Source: Oscillospiraceae bacterium (lineage in GTDB: Bacteria; Bacillota; Clostridia; Oscillospirales; Oscillospiraceae). Taken from it: DNA of 48,451 nt. Positions within the stretch are counted from its first letter, which is position 1. Each line of letters starts with the position of its first letter. A model generated the notes under the pieces. The model worked only from the letters and a program-made list of their open reading frames with translations. It was not told the DNA's origin and did no database searches. Shown here piece after piece: positions 9,689-19,267 of this stretch. A program made the position numbers and the translations under genes. The stretch is from the NCBI GenBank assembly GCA_009778485.1, contig WRJQ01000008.1:1-48451 (forward strand), in the 5' to 3' direction.

Positions 9689-10415
9689 TTACGAGAGCGT
9701 TATCCAAGGTCGCGGCGTCACAAAGCGATTTGGCGGCATGACCGCCGTCAACAAAGTCGACTTCGATCTGCGCAAGGGCGAGATTCTCGGGCTAATCGGC
9801 CCGAACGGCGCCGGAAAGACTACTCTTTTCAACTGCATATCGGCCTACCACAAAACCGACGAGGGCGAGATAACACTCAACGGAAGGCAGATAAACAAGC
9901 TCAGCCCCGATCGCATCTGCAAACTGGGCCTTGCGCGCACTTTTCAAGCCGCGCAGAACTTCCCTGATTTCCCGGTCCGCGAGAATGTTCGTATGAGCGC
10001 GCTGTTTGGCAAGAAAGGCGTGAGCTACGCGGAAGCGGAGAGGATCACAGACGAGACCATGCGTTTTACCGGTATGGACAAGTTTGCGAATATTGCCGTC
10101 AACGACATGCCCCTGCCGCTCCAAAAGCGCCTGGAAGTTACACGGGCCCTCGCCACTCAACCGGAAGCGCTCATGCTCGACGAGCTAATGGCAGGGCTTG
10201 ACCCCGCGGAAGTAGACGAAACGATGTCGCTCGTCAGGGAGATCCGCGACAGCGGCGTGACCGTGCTCATGATTGAGCATGTGATGAAAGCGATAATGAC
10301 TATTTGCGACCGCATTATAGTGCTGCACCACGGCGAGCTAATCGCCGAAGGCGCGCCCGACGAGATATCCAAGAACCCCCAGGTAATAGAGGTGTATCTC
10401 GGGGAGGAAGTTTGA
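9681..10415 (+). CDS. ABC transporter ATP-binding protein (LivG family)
   Basis: Walker [37 protein letters not shown]. Confidence 0.94.
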   Translation: MPDYESVIQGRGVTKRFGGMTAVNKVDFDLRKGEILGLIGPNGAGKTTLFNCISAYHKTDEGEITLNGRQINKLSPDRICKLGLARTFQAAQNFPDFPVRENVRMSALFGKKGVSYAEAERITDETMRFTGMDKFANIAVNDMPLPLQKRLEVTRALATQPEALMLDELMAGLDPAEVDETMSLVREIRDSGVTVLMIEHVMKAIMTICDRIIVLHHGELIAEGAPDEISKNPQVIEVYLGEEV

Positions 10416-10417
10416 TT

Positions 10418-11128
10418 ATGGCAACGCTTGAAGTAAAAGGCGTTAATGTCAGCTACGGCAAGATGCAGGTGCTCTGGGACGTCAACCTGTCTATAACCGA
10501 AGGCAGCATAGTGGCGCTGCTCGGCGCGAACGGGGCGGGTAAATCGACGCTTCTCAACACCATCACCGGCCTGCTCAAGCCTACGTCCGGAGAGATAGCC
10601 TTCAACGGCGAGCGCATCGATAACCTTTCCTCCGACAAGATCATCGAGAAAGGCATATCCTACCTGCCCGAAGGCGGGCGCTTGTACCCGGACATGACGA
10701 TCAAAGAGAACCTTGAGATGGGCGCCTACCACCGAAAGTTCTGGTCGAGCCGCAAAGAAGGCCTCGATCGCATGTACAAGCTTTTCCCGATTCTCGAAGA
10801 GCGCAAAAAGCAGCTTGCTAAAACGATGAGCGGCGGGGAGCGGCAGATGCTCGCAATGGGCCGCGCTCTCATGTCGAACCCGACGCTGTGCCTTTTCGAC
10901 GAGCTCTCATACGGCCTCTCCCCTGTTATGGCGCAAGCTGTATTTCAGGTCGTAAAGCAGCTCCACAGCGAAGGCATCACGGTGTTCCTCGTCGAGCAAA
11001 ACGTGCACCAGACGCTGGAAATAGCGGATTATGCCTATGTGATCGAAAACGGCAGGATAGTTAAAGAGGGGGAAGGCCACACCCTGCTCGAGGACGACTA
11101 TATCAGGCAGGCGTACCTCGGTATGTGA
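10418..11128 (+). CDS. ABC transporter ATP-binding protein (LivF family)
   Basis: GANGAGKSTLLNTITGL, YLPEGGRLYPDMTIKENLEMG, MSGGERQMLAMGRALM. Confidence 0.94.
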   Translation: MATLEVKGVNVSYGKMQVLWDVNLSITEGSIVALLGANGAGKSTLLNTITGLLKPTSGEIAFNGERIDNLSSDKIIEKGISYLPEGGRLYPDMTIKENLEMGAYHRKFWSSRKEGLDRMYKLFPILEERKKQLAKTMSGGERQMLAMGRALMSNPTLCLFDELSYGLSPVMAQAVFQVVKQLHSEGITVFLVEQNVHQTLEIADYAYVIENGRIVKEGEGHTLLEDDYIRQAYLGM

Positions 11129-11158
11129 GCAGCTCGAAAAAAATAAGACTGTTAGGGG

Positions 11159-11196
11159 CTGTTCAGGCGCCCCGTCCAGGGTACCTGAACAGACAC
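11159..11196 (+). repeat. GGTACC-palindrome family copy C
   Basis: ctgttcaggcgccccgtccagggtacctgaacagacac. Confidence 0.8.
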
Positions 11197-11210
11197 CGGA
11201 TAGGAATGAT

Positions 11211-11744
11211 ATGCAAAAAGACTGGGACGAAATACGAAAGCTCGCTGTCGAGTACGCGGCTGACAACATCAACAACCGGAGCATGAACTGCTCCGAGTCG
11301 GTTTTCGAAGCGCTGATCCGCAGCGGAGCCATAAGCGGGCAACTCGACCTCTCTGCAGTCTCTTACGCGACAGGCTTCGGAGGAGGCATTGGCGGCGCCG
11401 GCTTCACGTGCGGAGCGCTGGCCGCCGGTATACTCGCCAACGGCATCGCCCACGGCAGGAAAGCCCCCGCTTCCACGACAAACAGGATGGAACTCAAGGA
11501 AACCCTCTACAAAAGGTACCACAACCTGGCCAAGGATTTCGTGAAAGTCGCGGGCAGCGGCCTGTGCGGGGAGATCATCGACAAGTTCCCCGATGGATAC
11601 CACGACCCTCAAACGAGGCCAAACTGCATCCGCATCGTCACCGAGGCTGCGGGCATTGCCGTAGACTACATGAAGCTGAGCGCCGATGAATGCGCGGCTC
11701 TCGAATATGACCCGGGTACCGTCGGGATCAAAAACTGGATATAA
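11211..11744 (+). CDS. C_GCAxxG_C_C family (putative redox) protein
   Basis: NCSESVFEAL...GFGGGIGGAGFTCGALAAGILANG with spaced cysteines. Confidence 0.82.
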   Translation: MQKDWDEIRKLAVEYAADNINNRSMNCSESVFEALIRSGAISGQLDLSAVSYATGFGGGIGGAGFTCGALAAGILANGIAHGRKAPASTTNRMELKETLYKRYHNLAKDFVKVAGSGLCGEIIDKFPDGYHDPQTRPNCIRIVTEAAGIAVDYMKLSADECAALEYDPGTVGIKNWI

Positions 11745-11784
11745 TGGTTTGCCCGACAAACCAAATGATCGAGGAGGTTTAATC

Positions 11785-13746
11785 ATGCCGCTCAACAAGT
11801 TTCCGCATGTGTACCAGCCTATCCAGGTCGGCAACATGACACTTAAAAACCGGATCCAGTACTCCCCAATAGTGACAAACCACGCCGGATACAAATCCGG
11901 CGAAGTAACGCACCAACTGCTGGAATTCGTCAGCGGGCAAGCCAGGACAGGCGCGGCCCTCGTAACGATCGGATCTACTCCGGTCAACTTCAATGAAGCG
12001 CGCGACTTCTTCGGCTGCCTCTCGGCAACAAAGGACGAGGACGTGGCAGGCCTGACTATGATGGCCGAAGAACTGCACAGGTACGACTGCAAGCTGTCCG
12101 CAGAGCTGATCCACGGAGGACAGTGGGGCGCGCTGACTCTGCCCGAAGGCGAAATGGGCTGGGTCGCCTCCGTCGTCGAGCCGTATCACGACCCGAAAAG
12201 GCTCAGGGAAATCACCCGCCCGGAAATGCTTAAAGTCATAGACGACTTCGTAGCCGCGCTCAACCGCTGCGCGCGCTCCTTCTTCGACATGGCGATGATC
12301 CACTATGCGCACGGGAACCTCATGTCAGGTTTTCTCTCGACCTTGTGGAATCAGCGCGGCGATAAATACGGCGGGTCTGAAAAGAACCGCTGGCGCTTCC
12401 CGCTTGAGCTGCTCGAAGCCGCGCATGGCGCCGTAAACGGGCGTATGCCGCTGGAGATGCGCGTCGTCGGCAACGAGCACTTGCCCGGCGGCACCACCCT
12501 TGACGAGCGAATCCGCTTCCTTAAAGAAGCATCGAAATATATCGACATGATAGTCGTCTCTGCGGGCAACCTCATGTACGGAGAGGCATTCAGCTACAAC
12601 ATGCCCGGCTACTATATCCCCGAGGGTGTGAACGTGGAGTACGCCGCCGCTTTCAAGGAAGCTATACCTTCGCTCGCCGTCTCCGTCTGCGGGGGGATAT
12701 CGACGCTTGAACACGCCGAGGAGATAATAAAAACAGGCAAGGCAGACATCGTAGCCATGGCAAAAGCCCTCATGGCGGACGGCGATTACGTAAACAAAGG
12801 CGCGCGCGGGCTGGAAAAGGATATTCGCCCCTGCATGCGCTGCATGTACTGCCTCAGAGGGGTCAACAACGGGAACCACCTGGCAGGCTGCGCCGTCAAT
12901 CCCACGCTCGGGTGGGAGTACCGCAACCTTACGCCCGTCCCCGCGCTGAAGAAGAAAAAAGTCATGATAGTCGGGGCGGGACCCGGCGGCATGGCCGCCG
13001 CCCAGTACATAGCCGAAAGAGGCCATGAAGTCGTGCTCTACGAAAAAGGCGACAAGCTCGGCGGGCGTATGCACGAGGCCTCTTCCCTGAGCTTCAAGGC
13101 CGGCTTCCGCAGATACTTCGAGTATACGGTCCGCAAAACAATCGAAAGCGGAGCCAGGATAGTGACCGGAGTTGAAGTGAACGCAGATACCGTCAAGATA
13201 GAGTCCCCAGACGCGCTCGTGATTGCGGTTGGCGCGAAACCGGTCATGCCGGGTATTAAAGGTTCCGGCGGACCCGGGGTCGTGGACGTTTCCGCAGTCG
13301 ACAGGGGCGACGCAGCGACGGGGGGAAAAGTCGTCGTATGCGGCGCCGGGCTCTCCGGCACCGAGTGCGCGCTGCAGCTCGCCATGGAGGGCAAGGTTGT
13401 GACGCTCGTCGACATGCTGCCCGAGGAGAGGTTCTATGACGATCTCGTGCATTTCAGCAAGCCGACTCTCGCAAGGCTTTTGCAGGAGAACAAAGTAAAG
13501 CTAATGCCCGAATGCACGGTAGAGGAGTTCAAAGAGGGCGCAGTAATCGTGAAAAACGCAGCCGGAAAGAACGTCACTCTGAGCTGCGACACCGCTGTGG
13601 CCGCGTTCGGCGTAAGCCCGGACAAAGCCGCGATCGCGGCGCTTAGCGAGATCATCCCCGAGACATATATCATCGGGGACGCTGAAAAACCGGGAGTCAT
13701 CGGCGACGCTATCGCAAGCGCGTACTGGCTGACTCGAAGGGTATGA
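11785..13746 (+). CDS. Old-yellow-enzyme/2,4-dienoyl-CoA reductase family FAD/FMN/Fe-S oxidoreductase
   Basis: N-terminal TIM-barrel (PIQVGNMTLKNRIQYSPI), Cys cluster CMRCMYCLRGVNNGNHLAGCAVNP, C-terminal Rossmann folds VMIVGAGPGGMAAAQ and VVVCGAGLSGTECALQLA. Confidence 0.93.
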   Translation: MPLNKFPHVYQPIQVGNMTLKNRIQYSPIVTNHAGYKSGEVTHQLLEFVSGQARTGAALVTIGSTPVNFNEARDFFGCLSATKDEDVAGLTMMAEELHRYDCKLSAELIHGGQWGALTLPEGEMGWVASVVEPYHDPKRLREITRPEMLKVIDDFVAALNRCARSFFDMAMIHYAHGNLMSGFLSTLWNQRGDKYGGSEKNRWRFPLELLEAAHGAVNGRMPLEMRVVGNEHLPGGTTLDERIRFLKEASKYIDMIVVSAGNLMYGEAFSYNMPGYYIPEGVNVEYAAAFKEAIPSLAVSVCGGISTLEHAEEIIKTGKADIVAMAKALMADGDYVNKGARGLEKDIRPCMRCMYCLRGVNNGNHLAGCAVNPTLGWEYRNLTPVPALKKKKVMIVGAGPGGMAAAQYIAERGHEVVLYEKGDKLGGRMHEASSLSFKAGFRRYFEYTVRKTIESGARIVTGVEVNADTVKIESPDALVIAVGAKPVMPGIKGSGGPGVVDVSAVDRGDAATGGKVVVCGAGLSGTECALQLAMEGKVVTLVDMLPEERFYDDLVHFSKPTLARLLQENKVKLMPECTVEEFKEGAVIVKNAAGKNVTLSCDTAVAAFGVSPDKAAIAALSEIIPETYIIGDAEKPGVIGDAIASAYWLTRRV

Positions 13747-13753
13747 TTCAACT

Positions 13754-15139
13754 ATGCCGATAATTGGCGCCTATGCGCTCCCCCATCCGCCGCTCGCCAT
13801 ACCCGGCGTCGGGCGCGGCCAGGAGTCCGGGATTCAAAAAACGCTCGACTCTTTTGACGAAGCCGCGAAGGAGATAGCCGGCCTCGCGCCGGATACGATT
13901 GTCTTCATCACCCCGCACAACGTGATGTACGCGGACTATTTCCATATATCGCCGGGTTCGTCCGCTACCGGCGGTTTCGCCCGGTACAACGACAGCAAGA
14001 CTATCCTGGACGCCCGTTATGACGAGCTCCTTGCGGCCGAAATAATCCGCCTTGCAGCCGGCGAGGGCATCCCCGCCGGCCATGCAGGAGAACGGGACGC
14101 CTCCCTCGACCACGGGGTAACGGTGCCTATGTGGTTCATAAACCGCCGCTGCAACGATTATCTGACGGTTCGCATATCCCAGTCGGGCATGGAACCTGCC
14201 GCGCATTACAGGCTTGGCAAGGTAATAAGCGGCGCGGCGGACAGCACAGGCCGCAGAGTCGTCCTCATAGCTTCGAGCGACCTGTCGCACAAGCTCACAA
14301 GCGACGGGCCGTATGGTTACGCCGCGGAAGGCCCCGAGTTCGACGCTGCGGTCGCGGATGCGCTTTCGGGGGGGGACTTCCTCTCGTTGATGAACATACC
14401 CGACAGCTTGAGGGAACGGGCCGCAGAGTGCGGCTACAACTCGCTGATGACGCTTGCCGGGTGCTACGACCGAATGGCTGTAAAGGCCAGGCTGCTATCC
14501 TACGAAGGCCCGTTCGGCGTCGGCTATGCCATTGCTTCCGTCGCTCCTGCGGGAGCGGACGAGAGCCGTCGCTGCCTGGAGCAGTACGAAGCCGCCGCTC
14601 TCAAGGAAGCTGAAGAACGCAGGCAAGGCGAAGATGAGTACCGCGCCCTTGCGCGCAGCTCGCTTGAGTATAAAGTCACAACCGGAGGGACCCTCAAGAT
14701 GCCGGATGGCCTGCCGCGCGAGCTGCTGGACGACAAGGCGGGCGTGTTCGTGTCGCTGTACAAGAACGGCCGCCTGAGGGGCTGCATAGGGACAATCGCC
14801 CCCACCACAGCCGCCATAGCTCAGGAGATCATTCAAAACGCAGTCTCGGCAGGCCTTCACGATACGCGTTTTGACCCTGTCACCGCGGACGAACTGCCTC
14901 ACCTTACATATAAAGTTGACGTGCTGCTGCCCCCCGAAGCAGTGCACGGCCCGGAAGCGCTCGATGTGAAACGCTATGGCGTTATCGTCTCGCGGGGCAA
15001 CAGGCGAGGTCTTCTGCTGCCGAACCTTGACGGCGTCGACACGGTCGAAGACCAAATCTCCATCGCCAGAAGTAAAGCAGGCATCACCGGGGACTCCCCT
15101 GTAACCCTTGAGCGTTTTGAAGTGATCCGGCATGAATGA
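13754..15139 (+). CDS. AmmeMemoRadiSam protein: LigB/Memo-like extradiol dioxygenase domain fused to AMMECR1 domain
   Basis: N-terminal PHPPLAIPGVG...IASSDLSHKL; C-terminal VFVSLYKNGRLRGCIGTIAPTTAAIAQEIIQNAVSAGLHDTRFDPV. Confidence 0.9.
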   Translation: MPIIGAYALPHPPLAIPGVGRGQESGIQKTLDSFDEAAKEIAGLAPDTIVFITPHNVMYADYFHISPGSSATGGFARYNDSKTILDARYDELLAAEIIRLAAGEGIPAGHAGERDASLDHGVTVPMWFINRRCNDYLTVRISQSGMEPAAHYRLGKVISGAADSTGRRVVLIASSDLSHKLTSDGPYGYAAEGPEFDAAVADALSGGDFLSLMNIPDSLRERAAECGYNSLMTLAGCYDRMAVKARLLSYEGPFGVGYAIASVAPAGADESRRCLEQYEAAALKEAEERRQGEDEYRALARSSLEYKVTTGGTLKMPDGLPRELLDDKAGVFVSLYKNGRLRGCIGTIAPTTAAIAQEIIQNAVSAGLHDTRFDPVTADELPHLTYKVDVLLPPEAVHGPEALDVKRYGVIVSRGNRRGLLLPNLDGVDTVEDQISIARSKAGITGDSPVTLERFEVIRHE

Positions 15140-16007
15140 CAGTCACGAGGCGCTCTTCTGGCACACGGAGGCAAACGGAGCTGCACGCTGCGGACTATGC
15201 CCGCGCGAGTGCCTGATACAACATGACGCGAAAGGCTTTTGCGGGGTTCGCGAGAACCGGCACGGCTCCCTTATCGCCGCCGGTTACGGCGTAGTATCTT
15301 CCATAGCGCTCGACCCCATAGAGAAAAAGCCTCTATATATGTTCTGCCCCGGCTCCCGTATCCTCTCCCTGGGAGGTTTCGGCTGCAACCTGCGATGCCC
15401 TTTCTGCCAGAACTACGAAATCTCGATCGAATACGGAGATCCCGCCCGCGCGGGCAAAGCCATAACCCCGGACGAAGTCACGCGCCTGGCGGTGGAAGCG
15501 ATTCCGGAAGGAAACACCGGCGTCGCGTTCACATACAACGAACCCCTGATCGGCTACGAGTTCGTCCATGACTGCGCAAGGCTCGTGCATGAAGTCGGGC
15601 TGTATAACGTGCTCGTCACCAATGGCTTCATTAACCGCGAACCTCTTGAAGCAATCCTTCCGCTTATCGACGCAGTCAATATAGACCTGAAAGGATTCAC
15701 TAGCAGGTTCTACGCCGGCCTCGGCGACGGCAGAGCTCTGGAAACGGTCAAGGGATCGATTGAACTTTGCGCAAACCGCTGCCATGTCGAAGTGACGACC
15801 TTGGTAATACCGGGCGAAAATGAAGATGACGTCGGCGAGTTGTCAAGATGGCTGTCCAGCGTCGACCCTTCCATACCTCTCCACCTGACGCGATTCTTTC
15901 CACGTTACCGGTATGCCGATAAGCAGGCGACTCAGGCGGAGAGATTGTTTAAACTCCGGGAAGAAGCCCTGAGGCATCTGGAAAATGTTTTTGTGGGAAA
16001 TGTGTGA
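15132..16007 (+). CDS. amrS: AmmeMemoRadiSam system radical SAM enzyme
   Basis: CGLCPRECLI...CGVRENRHG...FGCNLRCPFCQNYEIS; 8-bp overlap with the AMMECR1 gene. Confidence 0.92.
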   Translation: MNDSHEALFWHTEANGAARCGLCPRECLIQHDAKGFCGVRENRHGSLIAAGYGVVSSIALDPIEKKPLYMFCPGSRILSLGGFGCNLRCPFCQNYEISIEYGDPARAGKAITPDEVTRLAVEAIPEGNTGVAFTYNEPLIGYEFVHDCARLVHEVGLYNVLVTNGFINREPLEAILPLIDAVNIDLKGFTSRFYAGLGDGRALETVKGSIELCANRCHVEVTTLVIPGENEDDVGELSRWLSSVDPSIPLHLTRFFPRYRYADKQATQAERLFKLREEALRHLENVFVGNV

Positions 16008-16025
16008 ACAAGATGAGTAGTGGCA

Positions 16026-16835
16026 ATGGATAAACGGCCGATCGGAGTCTTCGACTCGGGGCTCGGCGGACTGACGACAGTAAAGAAGCTCTCGGAACTC
16101 ATGCCGGGCGAAGACATCATCTACCTTGGCGATACAGGCAGAGTCCCCTACGGGTCCCGGTCAAAGGAAACGATAGTCAAATACTCCTGCCAGGCAGCGT
16201 CTTTCCTCGCCGGGCACGGCATCAAGGCAATGGTCATAGCCTGCAATACCGCCTCTTCCTCGGCTTATGATGTCCTGGCGGGCAGCTATGCCATGCCGGT
16301 TTATGAAGCAGTCAGCACACCGGCAAAAGCGGCAGCCTCGCAGACCGGGTGCGGCAGGATTGGCGTCATCGGCACAAAAGCGACGATTGGCAGCGGAGCG
16401 TACGAAAGCGCGTTAATGCGTATCTCACCGGACTTCACAGTTTTTTCGGCTCCATGCCCGCTGTTCGTGCCGCTCGTCGAGGATGGCGCGATTGAAGAAG
16501 ACGACGTAGCGGCGCTTGCCATAGCGGAGCGTTACTTGCGCAACCTGCGTTCGGCCGGCATCGATACACTTATTCTCGGATGCACGCACTACCCGCTCCT
16601 GCGTGGGGTGATTTCAAAAGTCATGGGGCCGCAGGTCGCGCTGATCGACTCGGGAGCGGAAACTGCTAAACTTGTGGCGGGCGACCTCTCCGCAAAGGAT
16701 ATGCTGTCCGGGCGGGACGAGGGCGGCTCGACCCGATACTATGTCACAGACGCTACGGACGGGTTTGAAGAACTCGCCTCCAGGTTCCTGGAATCGGACA
16801 TACGCGGCATGGTTCAACAGATTGCATTGGAATGA
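16026..16835 (+). CDS. murI: Glutamate racemase
   Basis: PIGVFDSGLGGLTTVKKL, IACNTASSSA, LGCTHYPLL. Confidence 0.96.
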   Translation: MDKRPIGVFDSGLGGLTTVKKLSELMPGEDIIYLGDTGRVPYGSRSKETIVKYSCQAASFLAGHGIKAMVIACNTASSSAYDVLAGSYAMPVYEAVSTPAKAAASQTGCGRIGVIGTKATIGSGAYESALMRISPDFTVFSAPCPLFVPLVEDGAIEEDDVAALAIAERYLRNLRSAGIDTLILGCTHYPLLRGVISKVMGPQVALIDSGAETAKLVAGDLSAKDMLSGRDEGGSTRYYVTDATDGFEELASRFLESDIRGMVQQIALE

Positions 16836-16878
16836 AGAAGAAACGGATAGATTGTGATTATGAGGAATAGACTTTATT

Positions 16879-17304
16879 ATGAAGAAAAATGTGACAATAT
16901 CAATAAAAGGTTCGCTGATATCCCTGGGCGACGAAAACCCGGGCGGCTTTGAACTGATGACGGACGGCATCTACACCAGGAGCAAAGGGTTGACTACGTT
17001 CAGTTATGAAGAGAGCGACCTGACCGGGATAAACGGCTTGTTCACCACGTTCAACATCGAGCCTGACCGCATCATTTTACGACGCGGGAGCAACACAAAC
17101 AGCGACATGGTCTTCTCGGAAGATCAAAAGCATCATTTCTTATATGAAACGCCGTACGGCTCAATCACTATGGGCATCGATACGCACAGCATCACAAAGA
17201 ACTTCCGCGACGACGGCGGCCATCTTGAAATCGTCTATGATATAGAGGTTGACAGCATCCCTGTGAGCAGCAACCTGTTCGAGATTGACATTATGGCGCA
17301 GTAG
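16879..17304 (+). CDS. DUF1934 domain-containing protein (YwiB-like)
   Basis: MKKNVTISIKGSL...SYEESDLTGINGLFTTFNIEPDRIILRRGSNTNSDMVFSEDQKHHFLYETPYGSITMGIDT. Confidence 0.85.
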   Translation: MKKNVTISIKGSLISLGDENPGGFELMTDGIYTRSKGLTTFSYEESDLTGINGLFTTFNIEPDRIILRRGSNTNSDMVFSEDQKHHFLYETPYGSITMGIDTHSITKNFRDDGGHLEIVYDIEVDSIPVSSNLFEIDIMAQ

Positions 17305-17334
17305 TTAGCGGCCTGTAGCAAGGCAAATACGCAA

Positions 17335-17587
17335 CTGTTCAGGTACCCCGTCCAGGCGCTATATTTCATTTCGTAAGCGCAACCTCGTCGCTGCGGATTA
17401 CACTAAGACTCGCGTTACAGCAAGCTGCAACGCTCGCTCGTTCCATCGCAGCTCCTCTTCGAATCGAAGCAGGCTTCGATTCGATATACAAGGTAATCAT
17501 GTGGAGCGCTCGCGAATTGACGCATGGACGCGTCATTGAGCGATAGAAATGAAATATAACGCCTGGAGGTAGTGGGTACCTGAACAG
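17335..17587 (+). repeat. GGTACC-palindrome family copy D, interrupted by a nested 199-bp element
   Basis: Left arm ctgttcaggtaccccgtccaggcg and right arm cgcctggaggtagtgggtacctgaacag, separated by 17360..17558. Confidence 0.8.
17360..17558. mobile_element. MITE-like nested element with perfect 13-bp terminal inverted repeats
   Basis: TATATTTCATTTC (17360..17372) and GAAATGAAATATA (17546..17558); internal hairpin tcgaatcgaag/cttcgattcga at 17459..17484. Confidence 0.55.
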
Positions 17588-17630
17588 ACACAGAATAACA
17601 AAAACTAACCGGTAAAGGGGCGTTACATTC

Positions 17631-18605
17631 ATGAAAAACAAGTACCTGATCCGCATGGAAGAACCGGAAGACTGCCTTATCGTCAACGACGGCAAAGACA
17701 TCTACTACAGGATGTTCCTCGACCCCGTGACGAAACTCCTCAAGAACGAAATGGACTGCATGCAGTTCCGCACGCCATCCTCGACCCCGATCGACTACCA
17801 CGAACACGACCAGGGCACGGAAACATTCCTCGTCAGCCAGGGGAAATTCCTCACGAACTGCATGGGCAGAACCTTCGTCATGGAAGCCGGAGACATACTC
17901 CACATCCAGCCGTGGATGGGCCACGGGTTCATCCCGGTCGAAGAAAACAGCCGACTGAACATCCTCTTCATGGGCATCGACCAGCAAGTCATCACGCAAA
18001 ACTGGCAGCGCCTGATACGCGACTACCCCGGCGTATACGAAGACCTCTCCTTCAAAGGCATGTTCCGCGAGTACAGCGGGCAAATCGCGTTCCGCAGCCT
18101 GCCCGCGCCAAACGACACGCCGCGCGAGCAGATCCAGCAACTCCGCCCGGCCGGATACGGCATCCGCGAACACGAGTTCGACGGCATAAAGATGCAGCTC
18201 AAAGTAGCTCGCTATGAGACGGAAGGCGTCAAAGAGATATGGGATCTGCGCATGAAACCCGGGTTCTACTGCAAATGGGAAGCCTTCCTCCCCGATTACC
18301 GCCTGTTCTACGTCAAGAGCGGTAAGCTGCGCTGCACCGTGAAGACCAAAAACGATGAGACAGTCGAGTTCGACGCCGTCGCGGAGAACCTGATAACAAT
18401 CCCGCCGTACACCCCATTCGGGTTCGAAGTCGTTGAAGAAGCGAGCATGTACGACCTGGATTGCGGGGCTCGGCTGCAAGACTTGTGCGAAGAGATAGAG
18501 TCGCTGAAACACACCGACGCCGGTAAACTCAGCGACGACGCAGCAAAAGCAAAACTATTCAAAACCTTCGGATTTAACTGCACGGACGTCGGGTTCAAAC
18601 CTTGA
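17631..18605 (+). CDS. Cupin (bicupin) domain-containing protein
   Basis: DYHEHDQGTETFLVSQGKF...FVMEAGDILHIQPWMGHGF and a second C-terminal jelly-roll-like repeat. Confidence 0.8.
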   Translation: MKNKYLIRMEEPEDCLIVNDGKDIYYRMFLDPVTKLLKNEMDCMQFRTPSSTPIDYHEHDQGTETFLVSQGKFLTNCMGRTFVMEAGDILHIQPWMGHGFIPVEENSRLNILFMGIDQQVITQNWQRLIRDYPGVYEDLSFKGMFREYSGQIAFRSLPAPNDTPREQIQQLRPAGYGIREHEFDGIKMQLKVARYETEGVKEIWDLRMKPGFYCKWEAFLPDYRLFYVKSGKLRCTVKTKNDETVEFDAVAENLITIPPYTPFGFEVVEEASMYDLDCGARLQDLCEEIESLKHTDAGKLSDDAAKAKLFKTFGFNCTDVGFKP

Positions 18606-19267
18606 CCTTCGGCGCGCCCGCGCGCCCCGGAGGCAGCGCGTTGACGCAAAGGCTCCTTGAACTCTCAGGCATAAGCAGCCTGAGGCCTGCCCGACGAGGC
18701 CCAACCCCCGACTGCCTGAGAACCGGAGCGCGCGTGCTGGACGTCGGCTGCGGGGATGGCGGAAGCGTCGACCTGCTCAACTCAGCCGGATACGCGGCGG
18801 ACGGCGTGGACGCCGATGAGCAGCTAGCCGAAATAGCGGCTTCCCGCAACCCGGGCGCGAGCATACTGCAAGCATCAGCGGAAAGCCTGCCCCACGCAGA
18901 CTCATCGTACGACGCGGTCATGTTCGAATGCTCGCTCTCTCTCACAGACAGCGCGCGATCCCTCGCGGAAGCCCGGCGCGTGCTTCGCCCGGGAGGCGCC
19001 CTGATGGTAGCCGACGTATTCTCCGGGACGAGCGGCGATGGGGGAACCATCCCGCACCTTGTGGAAGAGGACTTTCTCAAGAACCTCGCCGCGCTTGGAT
19101 ATATCGTCACAGGAACCGAAGACCATACGCAGTCCCTCAGGGACTACTACGCGCAAATGCTCATGGATTCCGGCACGGCTGCCGCGCCATGCTCAGCCGC
19201 TGAGCGGGAGGCAATCAAAAAAATAAACCCCCGATATCTCCTTTATACCGCTGGGAAGCCGGGGTGA
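18602..19267 (+). CDS. Class I SAM-dependent methyltransferase, probably DVU_1556/TrsM family
   Basis: ARVLDVGCGDGGSVDLL motif I, EARRVLRPGGALMVADVF; family assigned from sequence plus neighbours. Confidence 0.8.
   Translation: MTFGAPARPGGSALTQRLLELSGISSLRPARRGPTPDCLRTGARVLDVGCGDGGSVDLLNSAGYAADGVDADEQLAEIAASRNPGASILQASAESLPHADSSYDAVMFECSLSLTDSARSLAEARRVLRPGGALMVADVFSGTSGDGGTIPHLVEEDFLKNLAALGYIVTGTEDHTQSLRDYYAQMLMDSGTAAAPCSAAEREAIKKINPRYLLYTAGKPG

Noticed and set aside
12325-13452. 375-aa minus-strand ORF
   Set aside because: Antisense to the OYE-type flavoenzyme, which has diagnostic motifs.
17366-17701. 111-aa minus ORF in copy D of the repeat
   Set aside because: Lies mostly within the MITE-like insert and the cupin start; better explained as repeat DNA.
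17415-18512. 365-aa minus-strand ORF
   Set aside because: Antisense to the bicupin and running into the repeat element; not convincing as a protein.
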